64,000 nucleotides of DNA, from contig NZ_LZLQ01000066.1 in assembly GCF_001673315.1 (NCBI RefSeq), forward strand, positions 35,085-99,084, read 5' to 3'. Origin of the DNA: Mycobacterium asiaticum. GTDB lineage: Bacteria > Actinomycetota > Actinomycetes > Mycobacteriales > Mycobacteriaceae. Position 1 is the stretch's first letter, and each line of letters begins with the position of its first letter. A program made the position numbers and the translations under genes. This document shows positions 35,697 to 45,706 of the stretch, one piece after another. A model generated the notes under the pieces. The model worked only from the letters and a program-made list of their open reading frames with translations. It did not search any database and had not been told where the DNA came from.

Positions 35697-37331
35697 GTGA
35701 GCAGGTTTACCGAGAAAATGTTCCGCAATGCCCGCACCGCGAGTACGGGCATGGTCACCGGTGAACCCCACGAACCTGTCCGGCACACCTGGGGCGAGGT
35801 GCACGAGCGTGCCCGGTGTATCGCGGGCGGTCTGGCCGCTGCGGGCATCGGACTCGGCGACGCCGTCGGGGTGTTGGCCGGCTTCCCGGTGGAGATCGCA
35901 CCGACGGCCCAGGGCTTGTGGATGCGGGGCGCCAGCCTGACCATGCTGCACCAGCCCACTCCGCGTACCGATCTGGTCGTATGGGCCGACGACACCATGA
36001 CCGTCATCGGCATGATCGAGGCCAAGGCCGTCATCGTCTCCGAACCCTTCCTGGTTGCCATCCCGGTACTCGAGGAGAAGGGCATCAAGGTCCTGACCGT
36101 CGCCGACCTACTGGCGTCGGAGCCGATCGACCCGATCGAGGTCGGCGAGGACGACCTGGCGCTCATGCAGCTCACCTCCGGATCCACTGGATCTCCTAAA
36201 GCGGTCCAGATCACCCACCGCAATATCCACTCCAACGCCGAGGCGATGTTCATCGGCGCCGAGTACGACGTCGACCGGGACGTCATGGTCAGCTGGCTGC
36301 CCTGCTTCCACGACATGGGCATGGTCGGCTTCCTCACCATCCCGATGTACTTCGGTGCGGAGCTGGTCAAGGTCACCCCGATGGACTTCCTGCGCGACAC
36401 GCTGCTGTGGGCCAAGCTCATCGACAAGTACAAGGGCACCATGACCGCGGCGCCCAACTTCGCCTACGCGCTGCTGGCCAAGCGGCTGCGCCGCAACGCC
36501 AAGCCCGGCGACTTCGACCTCTCGACGCTGCGCTTCGCCCTTTCGGGCGCGGAGCCCGTCGAACCCGCCGACGTCGAGGACCTGCTCGATGCCGGTAAGC
36601 CGTTCGGGCTGCGGTCCTCGGCGATCCTGCCCGCCTACGGCATGGCCGAGACGACGCTGGCGGTGTCGTTCTCCAAGTGCAACTCCGGTCTGGTCGTCGA
36701 CGAGGTGGACGCCGACCTGATGGCGGCGCTGCGCCGGGCAGTGCCCGCCACCAAGGGCAACACCCGCCGGCTGGCCACACTGGGTCCGCTGCTCAAGGAC
36801 CTTGAGGCCCGCATCGTCGACGAGCAGGGCAATGTGATGCCGCCGCGCGGTGTGGGTGTGATCGAGTTGCGCGGCGAATCGCTGACACCCGGCTACATCA
36901 CCATGGGCGGCTTCATCCCGGCCCAGGACGAGCACGGCTGGTATGACACCGGCGACCTCGGCTACATCACCGACGAAGGCCACATGGTGGTCTGCGGCCG
37001 CGTGAAGGACGTCATCATCATGGCGGGCCGCAACATCTACCCGACCGACATCGAGCGGGCCGCGGGCCGCGTCGACGGCGTCCGCCCGGGGTGCGCGGTG
37101 GCGGTTCGATTGGACGCCGGGCATTCGCGGGAATCGTTCGCCGTGGCGGTCGAGTCGAACGCCTACCAGGACCAGGCCGAAGTGCGCCGCATCGAGCACC
37201 AGGTGGCGCACGAGGTCGTCAAAGAGGTGGATGTGCGCCCCCGCAATGTGGTGGTGCTCGGGCCCGGGACGATCCCGAAGACGCCGTCGGGCAAGCTGCG
37301 TCGCAACAACTCGGTCACCCTGGTCACTTAA
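35697..37331 (+). CDS. Acyl-CoA/AMP ligase, Pks16 (Rv1013) orthologue
   Basis: 544 residues from GTG 35697 with GAGGAGG 5 bases upstream, exactly the M. tuberculosis length; an ATG at 35643 is upstream of this site. Adenylate-forming motifs: [19 protein letters not shown] (P-loop, about residues 155-173), the [12 protein letters not shown] motif, [27 protein letters not shown] and the C-terminal [10 protein letters not shown] with the catalytic Lys. Despite the name it has no polyketide synthase domains; it activates a fatty or aromatic acid as acyl-AMP/CoA. Substrate unknown. Confidence 0.92.
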   Translation: MSRFTEKMFRNARTASTGMVTGEPHEPVRHTWGEVHERARCIAGGLAAAGIGLGDAVGVLAGFPVEIAPTAQGLWMRGASLTMLHQPTPRTDLVVWADDTMTVIGMIEAKAVIVSEPFLVAIPVLEEKGIKVLTVADLLASEPIDPIEVGEDDLALMQLTSGSTGSPKAVQITHRNIHSNAEAMFIGAEYDVDRDVMVSWLPCFHDMGMVGFLTIPMYFGAELVKVTPMDFLRDTLLWAKLIDKYKGTMTAAPNFAYALLAKRLRRNAKPGDFDLSTLRFALSGAEPVEPADVEDLLDAGKPFGLRSSAILPAYGMAETTLAVSFSKCNSGLVVDEVDADLMAALRRAVPATKGNTRRLATLGPLLKDLEARIVDEQGNVMPPRGVGVIELRGESLTPGYITMGGFIPAQDEHGWYDTGDLGYITDEGHMVVCGRVKDVIIMAGRNIYPTDIERAAGRVDGVRPGCAVAVRLDAGHSRESFAVAVESNAYQDQAEVRRIEHQVAHEVVKEVDVRPRNVVVLGPGTIPKTPSGKLRRNNSVTLVT

Positions 37332-37384
37332 GCCGAGCGGGCTCGTAAGCGTTTTGCGTCTGCTCGCTGGTGGGCGAACGCTGG

Positions 37385-37644
37385 TGCGCCTAGGGACTTC
37401 AGTGTGCATCTAGGGACTTCAGTGTGTACCTACGCATTTCGGTGTGCATCTAGGGACTTCATTGTGCGCCTACGCATTTCAGCGTGAGCCTACGTATTTC
37501 ACTGTGCACCTACGCATTTCGGTATGCATCTAGGGACTTCAGTGTGCACCTACGCATTTCAGCGTGCGCCTAGGGACTTCAGAGTGCACCTAGGGACGGC
37601 AGTGTGCACCTAGGGACAGCGGTGTGCACCTAGGGATTTCAAAG
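37385..37644 (+). repeat. 20-bp tandem array, 13 units in two alternating variants
   Basis: Contiguous 20-bp units of the form TGCNCCTAGGGACTTCAGTG (variant A) or TGCNCCTACGCATTTCAGYG (variant B). By position the order is about A A B A B B B A B A A A A. Each boundary falls at a 20-base step from 37385. Related 20-21-bp units recur in inverted orientation at 38000-38041, next to the pth stop. Confidence 0.9.
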
Positions 37645-37685
37645 TGCACCCACGGCGGGAAAGTCGATCATTTACCGCCAAGGAT

Positions 37686-37809
37686 GCGCACTCAAATCCC
37701 TGCACGCACACTCGATTGGCACTCAAATCCCTGGACGCACACTCGATTGGGATTCAACCCCTGGATGCACACTCGATTGCGCACTCAATACCTTGGATGC
37801 ACAATCGAC
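37686..37809 (-). repeat. Inverted-orientation repeats related to the 20-bp array
   Basis: About four diverged units of GCACTCAAATCCCTGGAC alternating with GCACACTCGATTG. Their reverse complement contains CAGGGATTTGAGTG, matching the TAGGGATTTCAAAG form of the 20-bp units, so the two arrays face each other. Confidence 0.75.
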
Positions 37810-37999
37810 CGACAAACCCGCTACCTGGATACGCCATCGACTGACACACCCGCGCAACCCGTCTGCTGGGGCCACCTCGCGCTAGCGAGCAGACGCAAAA
37901 GTGCTCCTATTGCGACGTGTCGAAGCGATTTTGCTGGCCGAGATTACGGTGCCCACCGCAGGCTTGGCGCGGTGGGCACCCACCGCGGCTGGCGCGCTT

Positions 38000-38041
38000 C
38001 CCTAAAACACACACTGAAATCCCTAAAACGCACACTGAAAA
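38000..38041 (-). repeat. Two 21-bp inverted-orientation units beyond the terminal repeat
   Basis: CCCTAAAACNCACACTGAAA occurs twice in a row. Its reverse complement (TTTCAGTGTGNGTTTTAGGG) is of the same family as the 20-bp array at 37385-37644. The units lie outside the 17-bp inverted repeats, 44 bases before the pth stop. Confidence 0.8.
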
Positions 38042-38084
38042 CCGCAGGAGCACAACAGAATCCGATCCTGCATACCCGGACGCC

Positions 38085-38660
38085 CTACCAGGCGTGGACG
38101 CGATTCTGTGCGGGCTCCAGCCCCAACTCGATCAGCAATTCGGTGGCGTCGGCGGCTTGCTCGCACACCGTCGGCACCTCCGCGCGCTCAGCCGCGTTGA
38201 AGGCCTCGAGCACGAACGTCGCGGGGTCTTTGCGTCCGGGCGGACGGCCGATCCCGATGCGCACGCGCTGAAAGTTCTTGGTTCCCAACGCCGACGCCAC
38301 CGAACGGAGTCCGTTGTGGCCGCCTTCGCCACCGCCCAGCTTCAGGCGGATGCGCGCGAAGTCGAGGTCCAGTTCGTCGTGGACGACGATGATGTCGGCG
38401 GGCGGCACCGAGTAGAACTTGGCCAGCGGACCGACCTGCCGGCCGGATTCGTTCATGTAGCAGCGCGGCTTGGCCAGCACCACTGAGCGACCACCCAGCC
38501 GACCGGTGACGATTTCGGCCCCGGAACGCTTGTGCGCCTTGAACTTTGCGCCCAAACGGGCAGCGAGCACGTCGGCAACCATGAACCCGAGGTTGTGCCG
38601 AGTCCGGGCGTAGTTCTCGCCAGGATTGCCGAGGCCGACCACGAGTAGCGGTTCGGCCAC
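38085..38660 (-). CDS. pth: Peptidyl-tRNA hydrolase
   Basis: 191 residues, the usual length. Motifs: [20 protein letters not shown] with the catalytic His of [21 protein letters not shown], and [13 protein letters not shown]. Frees tRNA from peptidyl-tRNA that drops off ribosomes. GTG start; the gene lies 6 bases after rplY, so the two are cotranscribed as in M. tuberculosis (Rv1015c-Rv1014c). Confidence 0.96.
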   Translation of the reverse strand: MAEPLLVVGLGNPGENYARTRHNLGFMVADVLAARLGAKFKAHKRSGAEIVTGRLGGRSVVLAKPRCYMNESGRQVGPLAKFYSVPPADIIVVHDELDLDFARIRLKLGGGEGGHNGLRSVASALGTKNFQRVRIGIGRPPGRKDPATFVLEAFNAAERAEVPTVCEQAADATELLIELGLEPAQNRVHAW

Positions 38661-38666
38661 GTCGCG

Positions 38667-39323
38667 CTACTCGGACTCGTCGGTGGCCTCGGGCTCGCCG
38701 GCCTCGTCCTCGCCGGCAGCTTCGGCGGCCTCGTCCTCGTCGCCGCCGCCCTCTTCGGCGAGGTCCTCGGCGGTGGGCGCCTGGACCACGTTGACCACGA
38801 GCAGTTCTGGATCGGAGACCAGGTTGACACCGCTGGGGAGCTCGATCTGGCCGGCAGTGAACTGCGTCCCCGCCTCGGCACCCTCCACCGACAGAGTCAA
38901 CTGCTCAGGAATGGAGAGGGCTTCTGCCTCGACCTCGATCGCATTGGATTCCTGGGTGACCAGCGTGTCGGGGCCGGCGTCGCCCTCGACCACGACGGTG
39001 ACCTCGACGTTCACCTTCTCACCGCGACGCACGACCAGCAGGTCGGCGTGCTGGATGGTGCGCCGGATCGGGTGGATGTCGATCGACTTGGTCAGCGCGA
39101 GTTGCTCCTTGCCGGCGATGTCCAGGCTGAGCACCGCGTTGGTGCCGGCGTGGCGCAGCACGGCCGCGAAGTCGTGCCCGGGCAATTCCAGGTGCTGCGG
39201 GTCGGAGCCGTGACCGTAGAGGACCGCGGGGATTTTGCCTTCGCGGCGGGCTCGGCGGGACGCGCCCTTGCCGGTCTCGGTACGCACCGTGACGCTGAGC
39301 TGATTGCCTGCGGATTTAGCCAT
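38667..39323 (-). CDS. rplY: 50S ribosomal protein L25 (Ctc/TL5 type)
   Basis: 218 residues. N-terminal L25 domain ([21 protein letters not shown]) binds 5S rRNA; the C-terminal TL5 domain follows ([33 protein letters not shown]). The last 35 residues are strongly acidic Glu/Asp/Ala. GGAGCG lies upstream of the ATG. In M. tuberculosis lpqT follows directly upstream; here about 9.7 kb of accessory genes separate them. Confidence 0.96.
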   Translation of the reverse strand: MAKSAGNQLSVTVRTETGKGASRRARREGKIPAVLYGHGSDPQHLELPGHDFAAVLRHAGTNAVLSLDIAGKEQLALTKSIDIHPIRRTIQHADLLVVRRGEKVNVEVTVVVEGDAGPDTLVTQESNAIEVEAEALSIPEQLTLSVEGAEAGTQFTAGQIELPSGVNLVSDPELLVVNVVQAPTAEDLAEEGGGDEDEAAEAAGEDEAGEPEATDESE

Positions 39324-39455
39324 GTGTCGCTCCTGTGTCTAGAGCACGGCCAGGGAGCGCGACAGTCTGAGAAGTGATGTCGGTCTCCGTCGATAACGGT
39401 GGGCTGGCGATTTGCCGGCCACCCTCGCCGTGACGCCCGGTCAGGTTAGCAAATC

Positions 39456-39580
39456 CGCCCCTCAGAGCGGAAATCTGGCGGCCCAACCCGTTGACCTTGC
39501 GGCTGCGGCGCGAATGTTCGAGTGGCCCCCGCCACTGACGCAGAATCAACGTCAAGCGTTCGCCCCTCAGAGCGGAAATC
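39456..39580. repeat. 20-bp exact direct repeat at the SDR 3' end
   Basis: CGCCCCTCAGAGCGGAAATC occurs at 39456-39475 and 39561-39580. The right copy contains the last codons and TGA of the SDR gene; the left copy would encode the same FPL-stop ending. This suggests a partial duplication of the gene end or a relic of an inserted copy. Confidence 0.85.
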
Positions 39581-40436
39581 CGATGCTGGTCAGACGCTCG
39601 GACAACTCCCACAGGGCCGCGGCCATTTGCGGGTCACGCGCCCGTCGGCTGCGGCCGATCTGTTGGGTGCGTCCCAGGTAACCGAATCGGGGCCCGACGA
39701 AAGAGTCGCCGGGCAGGTCCTGCGACGCGGCGTACAGCGTCTGGCGGGCGCCGAAATCGGCGTCGGTGGCCATCACGCCGGTGCCCCACGACACCACCGC
39801 GTCGCTCAGCTTGCGCCCGGAAGCCCCCTGCAAGTTGGTGTGCGAGAAGCCGGGGTGGGCGGCCACGGCGCGCAGCGCTGAACCGGCCGCGGCCAGGCGG
39901 CGCTGAAGTTCACTTGTGAACAGCAGGTTGGCCAGCTTGGATTGGCTGTACGCCAGCCACGGCGAATATCGCCGGGATTGCCAATTCAGGTCGTCCAGGT
40001 TGATCCGGCCGGGCCAGTGCGCCATCGACGACACCGTCACCACCCGGTCGGTGAGCTTGGGCAGCAGCAGATTGGTCAGTGCGAAGTGGCCGAGGTGATT
40101 GGTGCCGATCTGGCTTTCGAATCCGTCGACGGTCAGGGCGTACGGGGCAGCCATGATGCCGGCGTTGTTGATCAGGATGTCGGCACCGTCCACCCCGTCG
40201 GCGAATCGCCGCACCGAGCCGAGGTCCTGCAGGTCCAGCGGCCGTACCTCGACGGCGCCGCTCATCTGCCGGGCCGCCGTGTTGCCTTTCCCGATATTCC
40301 GGACGGCCATGATGATCGTGGCACCGCGACCCGCCAGTTCCCTTGCCGTCACCGCGCCGAGCCCGGCGTTGGCGCCGGTGACGATGACGGTGCGCCCGGC
40401 GAACGACGGAAGATCCTCTGCTGTCCAGTCGGCCAT
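39567..40436 (-). CDS. Short-chain dehydrogenase/reductase
   Basis: 289 residues. NAD(P)-binding TGANAGLGAVTARELAGRG, the NNAGIMAAP motif, catalytic Ser in VVTVSSMAHW and the catalytic YSQSK. Resembles the mycobacterial oxidoreductases annotated like retinol dehydrogenases. It begins 4 bases after the P450 stop, so the two are one operon and may oxidise the same substrate in turn. Substrate unknown. Confidence 0.92.
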   Translation of the reverse strand: MADWTAEDLPSFAGRTVIVTGANAGLGAVTARELAGRGATIIMAVRNIGKGNTAARQMSGAVEVRPLDLQDLGSVRRFADGVDGADILINNAGIMAAPYALTVDGFESQIGTNHLGHFALTNLLLPKLTDRVVTVSSMAHWPGRINLDDLNWQSRRYSPWLAYSQSKLANLLFTSELQRRLAAAGSALRAVAAHPGFSHTNLQGASGRKLSDAVVSWGTGVMATDADFGARQTLYAASQDLPGDSFVGPRFGYLGRTQQIGRSRRARDPQMAAALWELSERLTSIGFPL

Positions 40437-40440
40437 GCCC

Positions 40441-41676
40441 CTAGTCTGCGATGTCGAACTGCAACGGCACGCTCAGGGGTCCAGTGATGCCCGCCATCGT
40501 CTTCCAGGAAACATGACCGGTAAGCCGCGCGTTGGGCATCCGTGCGGTGATCGCGCGCAATGCCTCGGTCAATTCCAGCCGGGCCAGGTGGGCGCCAAGA
40601 CAGTAGTGCACGCCGCCGCCGAAGTTGAGGATTGCCGAGGGGTTGTGACGGGAGATGTCGAGGCGATCTGGATCCTCGTAGGCACGGGAATCGCGGTTGG
40701 CCGACGCGGTGTTCGCGACCACGAGAGTGCCGGCCGGAATGCGCACCCCGGCCAACTCGACATCCTCGGCGGCCTGCCGGGCAGCGCCGAAAATGATTGG
40801 GTTGAAACGCATTAACTCGTGCACAGCGGCGGGTGCCAGTTCTGGTCGACGGGCCAGGGCCGCCCATTGTTGCGGATATGCGGCCAGTGTTTGCACCGCG
40901 GCCGCAAGCTGGTTGCGTGTGGTGTCGGTGCCGGCACCGAGCAGGGTCGCGCACAGCATGAGCAGTTCGTCGTGGGTGAGGCGGTCGCCGTCATCTTCGG
41001 CCCTGATGAGGTCGGAGATGAGGTCATCGGTCAGCGAGGCTCGTCGGCAGGCGATCAGGTCCTCCAGGTAGGCATCCAATTCGCGCCACGCGGCCAGGAT
41101 CGCCGGCGCGTCCTCGGCGACACTCGGTTCGAAGAGCTTCTTGATGTCGTCGGTCCAGTCGGAGAAGAGTTGCCAGTCCTTGGCGGGTGCGCCCAGGAGC
41201 GCACAGATGATCGCGGTCGGGAATCCGCGGGCGATGTCTGTTACGACCTCGCAGTGCCCGACGGCCGTCAGCGGCTCGACCAACCCGGTGATGACCTCGA
41301 CGATCAGAGCGCGCAGCCGTTCGGCGGCCCGTGGGGAGAACGCTTTCGAGACGAGTCGGCGCAGACGATGGTGCTCGACGCCGTCCATCCCGAGAATGTT
41401 GCGCACCGCGCGGTCCCACAGTGGACCCGACGTAATCCCGCGCGCGCCCAGTCCCAAATCGTGCGCGGTGACAAACCTGTTGTCCCGCAACACATGACGG
41501 ACCAGCTCGTAACTGAGCACCTCAGGTCCGTACGGGCCGAGCGCGATAGGGGACCGCGAGCGCGCAGCGCCCAGGACGCTGTGCGCTGCCGCCGGATCGG
41601 TGAGGTGGTTGTAGGCGATGTGGGGCAATTCGGCAGTGAAGACGGTGGGACAGTCGAGAAGGGATTGGCTTGTCAT
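40441..41676 (-). CDS. Cytochrome P450
   Basis: 411 residues from ATG 41676. The heme-binding loop FGGGVHYCLGAHLAR carries the proximal Cys; the I-helix GAGTDTTRNQL has the acid-alcohol pair; the ExxR motif is HELMR. A longer in-frame stretch to 41712 is possible but has no better start. It is divergent from the first LuxR-family regulator, with about 140 bases between them, so that protein may control it. Needs ferredoxin/reductase partners not encoded here. Confidence 0.92.
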   Translation of the reverse strand: MTSQSLLDCPTVFTAELPHIAYNHLTDPAAAHSVLGAARSRSPIALGPYGPEVLSYELVRHVLRDNRFVTAHDLGLGARGITSGPLWDRAVRNILGMDGVEHHRLRRLVSKAFSPRAAERLRALIVEVITGLVEPLTAVGHCEVVTDIARGFPTAIICALLGAPAKDWQLFSDWTDDIKKLFEPSVAEDAPAILAAWRELDAYLEDLIACRRASLTDDLISDLIRAEDDGDRLTHDELLMLCATLLGAGTDTTRNQLAAAVQTLAAYPQQWAALARRPELAPAAVHELMRFNPIIFGAARQAAEDVELAGVRIPAGTLVVANTASANRDSRAYEDPDRLDISRHNPSAILNFGGGVHYCLGAHLARLELTEALRAITARMPNARLTGHVSWKTMAGITGPLSVPLQFDIAD

Positions 41677-41815
41677 GCGCTCGACTATCCGTCCATCGAT
41701 CGGCGGGATCATCCGCCGCAGCGCGTAGATCCGCGCGGTGCATAGCGCAATTCGGCATGCCGAGGCGGCGCAATCTGCGCGTTCTGGCTGATGTATTGCA
41801 TAGGCGGCAGGCGTG

Positions 41816-44800
41816 ATGCTGGCTACCATGAGCCAACACGTGGAGATGCCGCCGCTGACTTGGAGCTTGACTGAGTTGCTGCCGACCGGGACTGTGACGC
41901 TGCTATTGGCCGACGTCGAGGGTTCGACCCGGCTGTGGGAGACGCAGCCCGACCAGATGGGCGCGGCGCTGGCGCAGTTCAACCGAGTGGTGAACGAGAA
42001 GATCGCCGCACATGGGGGAGTGCGCCCCGTGGAGCAGGGTGAGGGCGACAGTTTTGTGGCGGCCTTCGCGCGTGCATCCGACGCGGTGGCATGTGCGCTT
42101 GCCTTGCAGCTGGCGCCGTTGGCGCCGATCCGGATTCGGATTGGGTTGCACACCGGGGAGATTCAGCTTCGCGATGAGGGCAATTACGCGGGCCCGACAA
42201 TCAACCGCGCGGCGCGGATCAGGGATCTGGCCCACGGTGGGCAGACGGTGTTGTCGGGTGCAACGGAGCCGCTGGTGCTCGACCGGCTGCCCGACGGGGT
42301 TTGGCTGAATGAGTTGGGCAGCTACCCGTTGCGCGGGGTCCCGCGTCCGGAGCGGGTGGTGCAATTGTGCCACCCGGAGCTACGCAATGAGTTCCCTCCG
42401 CTGCGGGTGCGTGATCTGGCTGCCTCGCATAATCTTCCAGCGCAGCTGACGAGTTTCGTTGGGCGCCGGACTGAAATCGACGAGCTCCGTCGAACCATCT
42501 CGGACAACCGATTGGTGACCCTGACCGGCGCTGGTGGAGCCGGCAAGACCAGGCTAGCTGTGGAGGTCGCGGCAAAACTGGGCGCCGAGTCCGCCGATGG
42601 GATCTGGTACATCGACCTGGCGCCGATCACCAACCCCGCGGTCACGGCGGTCACGGTCGCGCGGACACTGGGCCTTCCCGATCAGCCGGGGCGCTCCACC
42701 ATGGACCTGTTGTTGCAGTACTTCGGCGAGAAGAGAACGCTGCTGTTGCTGGACAATTGCGAGCATCTGCTCGATGCGTGCGGGACGCTGGTCATCGAAT
42801 TGTTGGCGGCCTGTGCGCAGTTGACGATCCTGGCCACCAGTCGCGAACCCCTCGGGGTGCCTGGCGAGCTGAGTTGGCGGGTGCCGTCATTGTCACTGGC
42901 GGATGAGGCTCTCGAGTTGTTCGCCGACCGCGCGCGGCGAGTCCGGCCGGATTTTGTTGTGAGCGAAGACAACATGTCGCTCATCAAAGAGGCTTGCGAA
43001 CGCCTCGACGGTATGCCGCTGGCCATTGAACTTGCGGCAGCGCGCATTCGGGCGTTGTCGCTGAGGCAGATCGTGGACAGTCTGCACGACCGGTTCCGGT
43101 TACTCACCGGAGGTGCGCGTACCGCGGTTCGGCGGCAGCAGACGCTTCGCGCGTCGGTGGATTGGTCGCATGCATTGTTGACCGAACCTGAGCGAGTGTT
43201 GTTTCGGCGCCTCGCGGTGTTTGCAGGCGGATTTGACCTGGAGGCCGCACAGACCGTCGGTGCCGACAGTGAAATGGAGCGCTATCAGCTGATGGACCAA
43301 CTGGGTCTGCTGGTGGACAAATCATTGGTGGTGGCTGACGACCTGCCCCACGGGATGCGCTACCGACTGTTGGAGACGGTGCGCCAATATGCGCAGGAAA
43401 AGCTCGGTGAATCGGGCGAAGCCTACGAGGTGCGCGCCCGGCACCGCGACTTCTACTGCGAGATGGCCGACACGTTCGCATCGACGGCGAAGCCCAACGA
43501 CGAGCGGCTGATGGACTGGGCTCAGTTCGAGATCGAAAACCTGCGGACGGGTTATAGCTGGAGTCGGGAGAATGGCGCTCCCGAGACGGCGCTGCGGCTC
43601 GTCTCGGCCTTGCAGCGCTTCTGGATCAGAAGTGGGCGTTTCCGTGAGGCATTGGTCGCGTTCGACGCCCTGCTCACTGACTGGGATAGCTCCCCGGTGG
43701 CACCGCCGGTGTGGGTACGTGCGGTGGCCGACCGTTCCGCCCTCGCAGTATGGGCCGGTGCGACAACGGATTTGGACCGGGCGGAGCAGGCGGTGGCCGT
43801 TGCTCGCAAGCTGGACGACCCGGCATTGCTCACCCATGCCCTGATCGGATGCGGAATGCTCGCCGTCTACAACGCCGAGATCTGCCAGCCCTACCTTGAT
43901 GAGGCGATCGAACTGGCCCGCGCGCGCCGTGATCAATGGGCACTGAGTAAAATTTTGAATTATCAGGCGGCCGTGAGTGTTTACCTCGGTGACGTCACTA
44001 CCGCCCGAGCGGCCGGTGCAGAAGGGCGCGACATCGCTGACGCGCTGGGCGACCAGTTCACGTCCTGGGGCTGCCGAGTGTGGCACAGCGCAGCACTGGG
44101 CCTGCAGGGTGAACTACCCCGCGCCGAAGAAGCTCTGCGGTCGCTTGCTCGCGAAGTTGATGCCACCGGGGATCTGGCGATGCAGGCGGTGGTGCACACG
44201 ACCTATGGCAATGTGCTCGCCTATAAAGGGTGTGCGGACGGGGCGTCCGCGGCCGCCCACACCGCGTTGCGTGCCGTAGAGGCGGTGGGCGGCTACTACG
44301 GCGACGCCGTGTACGCGGCGTTGGCGAACGCCGCCTTGACCGGCGGCGACACTACGGCTGCCAGACAGGCCGCCGAAGAGTGCCGGCGCCGCACCGTTCC
44401 CATCCGCGAAGCATTCATCAGGGCCTTCAATCCACTGGCCGAAGCGGCGTTGGCGTCCGGTGATCTGGCCGCCGCCCGTAGCTGGGTCGACGACACGCTC
44501 GCCATCGTGCCCGGCGGCCACCAGGTGACCCCACTGTCACTGCGGGCCTGGGTTGCAAAGGCTCAAGGCGAGTCGGACCAGGCCGAACGCGATGCGCATG
44601 AAGCCCTCACGGTCGCCGCACGGACGCAGGCATACCTTCGTGTTCCCGACACCCTGGAATGTCTCGCCCGCCTGGCGGCAGACGCCGGCAACCATTCCTA
44701 CGCGGCGCGACTGCTGGGCGCGGCGCGTGGTATGCGCGAGCGCAATGGGCAAGTCCGTCTACCGATGTATCAGGCGGACTACGAAGCGACTGTTGCTGAG

Positions 44801-45127
44801 GTTCGGGAAGCATTGGGAGACAATGATTTCGAAAACAGTTCGGCTGAGGGGCACGCGCTCTCCCGCGAGGAGGCGATCGCGTACGCGCAGCGGGGCCGTG
44901 GCGAACGCAGACGTCCCGCCACCGGCTGGGGTTCGTTGACGCCGATGGAGCTCGACGTGGTGCGCCTCGTCACCAGCGGACTGGGCAACAAGGAGATCGG
45001 CGCGCGGCTGTTCGTCTCACCACGTACGGTGCAGACCCATCTGACCCACGTCTACGCCAAGCTCGGCATCACCTCGCGGGTGCACCTGGTCCAGGAGGCC
45101 GCTCGTGCCGAGGAACTGCGCATGTGA
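41816..45127 (+). CDS. Cyclase-homology/NB-ARC/LuxR multidomain regulator (copy 1)
   Basis: About 1,103 residues. N-terminal class III nucleotide-cyclase homology domain ([49 protein letters not shown]) keeps the first metal Asp but substitutes the usual substrate Lys region. Then an NB-ARC ATPase with Walker [18 protein letters not shown] (about 235-251) and [13 protein letters not shown] (Walker B). A long TPR-like helical region follows, and a C-terminal LuxR helix-turn-helix ([38 protein letters not shown]). M. tuberculosis has similar proteins (Rv0386, Rv1358, Rv2488c). Diverges from the P450 gene. Confidence 0.92.
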   Translation: MLATMSQHVEMPPLTWSLTELLPTGTVTLLLADVEGSTRLWETQPDQMGAALAQFNRVVNEKIAAHGGVRPVEQGEGDSFVAAFARASDAVACALALQLAPLAPIRIRIGLHTGEIQLRDEGNYAGPTINRAARIRDLAHGGQTVLSGATEPLVLDRLPDGVWLNELGSYPLRGVPRPERVVQLCHPELRNEFPPLRVRDLAASHNLPAQLTSFVGRRTEIDELRRTISDNRLVTLTGAGGAGKTRLAVEVAAKLGAESADGIWYIDLAPITNPAVTAVTVARTLGLPDQPGRSTMDLLLQYFGEKRTLLLLDNCEHLLDACGTLVIELLAACAQLTILATSREPLGVPGELSWRVPSLSLADEALELFADRARRVRPDFVVSEDNMSLIKEACERLDGMPLAIELAAARIRALSLRQIVDSLHDRFRLLTGGARTAVRRQQTLRASVDWSHALLTEPERVLFRRLAVFAGGFDLEAAQTVGADSEMERYQLMDQLGLLVDKSLVVADDLPHGMRYRLLETVRQYAQEKLGESGEAYEVRARHRDFYCEMADTFASTAKPNDERLMDWAQFEIENLRTGYSWSRENGAPETALRLVSALQRFWIRSGRFREALVAFDALLTDWDSSPVAPPVWVRAVADRSALAVWAGATTDLDRAEQAVAVARKLDDPALLTHALIGCGMLAVYNAEICQPYLDEAIELARARRDQWALSKILNYQAAVSVYLGDVTTARAAGAEGRDIADALGDQFTSWGCRVWHSAALGLQGELPRAEEALRSLAREVDATGDLAMQAVVHTTYGNVLAYKGCADGASAAAHTALRAVEAVGGYYGDAVYAALANAALTGGDTTAARQAAEECRRRTVPIREAFIRAFNPLAEAALASGDLAAARSWVDDTLAIVPGGHQVTPLSLRAWVAKAQGESDQAERDAHEALTVAARTQAYLRVPDTLECLARLAADAGNHSYAARLLGAARGMRERNGQVRLPMYQADYEATVAEVREALGDNDFENSSAEGHALSREEAIAYAQRGRGERRRPATGWGSLTPMELDVVRLVTSGLGNKEIGARLFVSPRTVQTHLTHVYAKLGITSRVHLVQEAARAEELRM

Positions 45128-45181
45128 CTTAGTCGGCAGGCCCTCTAGCGCGACTCGACCCGACTCCACAAGACTGACACG

Positions 45182-45625
45182 ATGACATCTAAGGCCGAGC
45201 AGGTGCTGTTCAAATTCCTCAGTGTGCACGACAAGATCTACCAAGCGACCAACGGCCGGATCGGGCATCGGGTGCCAGGGATGCCGCCGAACCTGCTGCT
45301 GCACACTGTGGGCGCCAAAACGGGTCAGGCGCGCACCACAACGTTGACCTATGCCAGGGATGGCGATGACTACCTGGTAGTGGCGTCGAAGGCCGGCTCT
45401 CCCAGAGCTCCCGGTTGGTATCACAACCTGAAAGCCAATCCCGACGTCGAAATCAACGTCGGCTCGCAGCGTTTCGCTGTCACGGCCCGCCCGGTCCTAC
45501 CCGACAGTCTTGACTACGCGCGATTGTGGAAGCTCGTCAACGCGAACAACGCCAACCGCTACGTCGAGTACCAGAAGAAGACGTCGCGACCCATTCCGGT
45601 GATTGTTCTGACGCCCAGGCCCTGA
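45182..45625 (+). CDS. Deazaflavin (F420)-dependent nitroreductase family protein
   Basis: 147 residues, the usual length of the Ddn/FDOR-B-like split-barrel family. Motifs: LLLHTVGAKTGQARTTTLTY (F420-contacting), LVVASKAGSPRAPGWYHNL and PDVEINVGSQRFAVTARPV. Likely a cytoplasmic or membrane-associated F420H2-dependent reductase acting on quinone-like or nitro substrates. It lies between the two paralogous regulators, 54 bases after the first and 81 before the second. Confidence 0.9.
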   Translation: MTSKAEQVLFKFLSVHDKIYQATNGRIGHRVPGMPPNLLLHTVGAKTGQARTTTLTYARDGDDYLVVASKAGSPRAPGWYHNLKANPDVEINVGSQRFAVTARPVLPDSLDYARLWKLVNANNANRYVEYQKKTSRPIPVIVLTPRP

Positions 45626-45706
45626 GCGCCGAGTGGGTCCTCCCGTCGGGGCAGTCGCGCCGACTTCTGCGCGGTTGCGCTGATGTAATCCACGACCTCG
45701 AGCGCA

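Larger units (their letters stand above)
37352..37900. mobile_element. 549-bp non-coding element bounded by 17-bp perfect inverted repeats
   Basis: TTTTGCGTCTGCTCGCT at 37352-37368 is repeated exactly in inverted orientation at 37884-37900. Inside lie a 20-bp tandem array (37385-37644) and a related array in the other orientation (about 37686-37809). No transposase or convincing ORF is present. It resembles a miniature inverted-repeat element or a regulatory/attachment structure. The whole gap 37332-38084 between fadD and pth is of this kind; I see no gene in it. Confidence 0.55.

Noticed and set aside
37385..37644. Possible CRISPR array
   Set aside because: Units are contiguous 20-bp repeats without unique spacers, and no cas gene is near.
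37624..38271. 215-residue plus-strand frame through the repeats and antisense to pth
   Set aside because: It runs over repeat DNA and the conserved pth gene; no domain or ribosome binding site.
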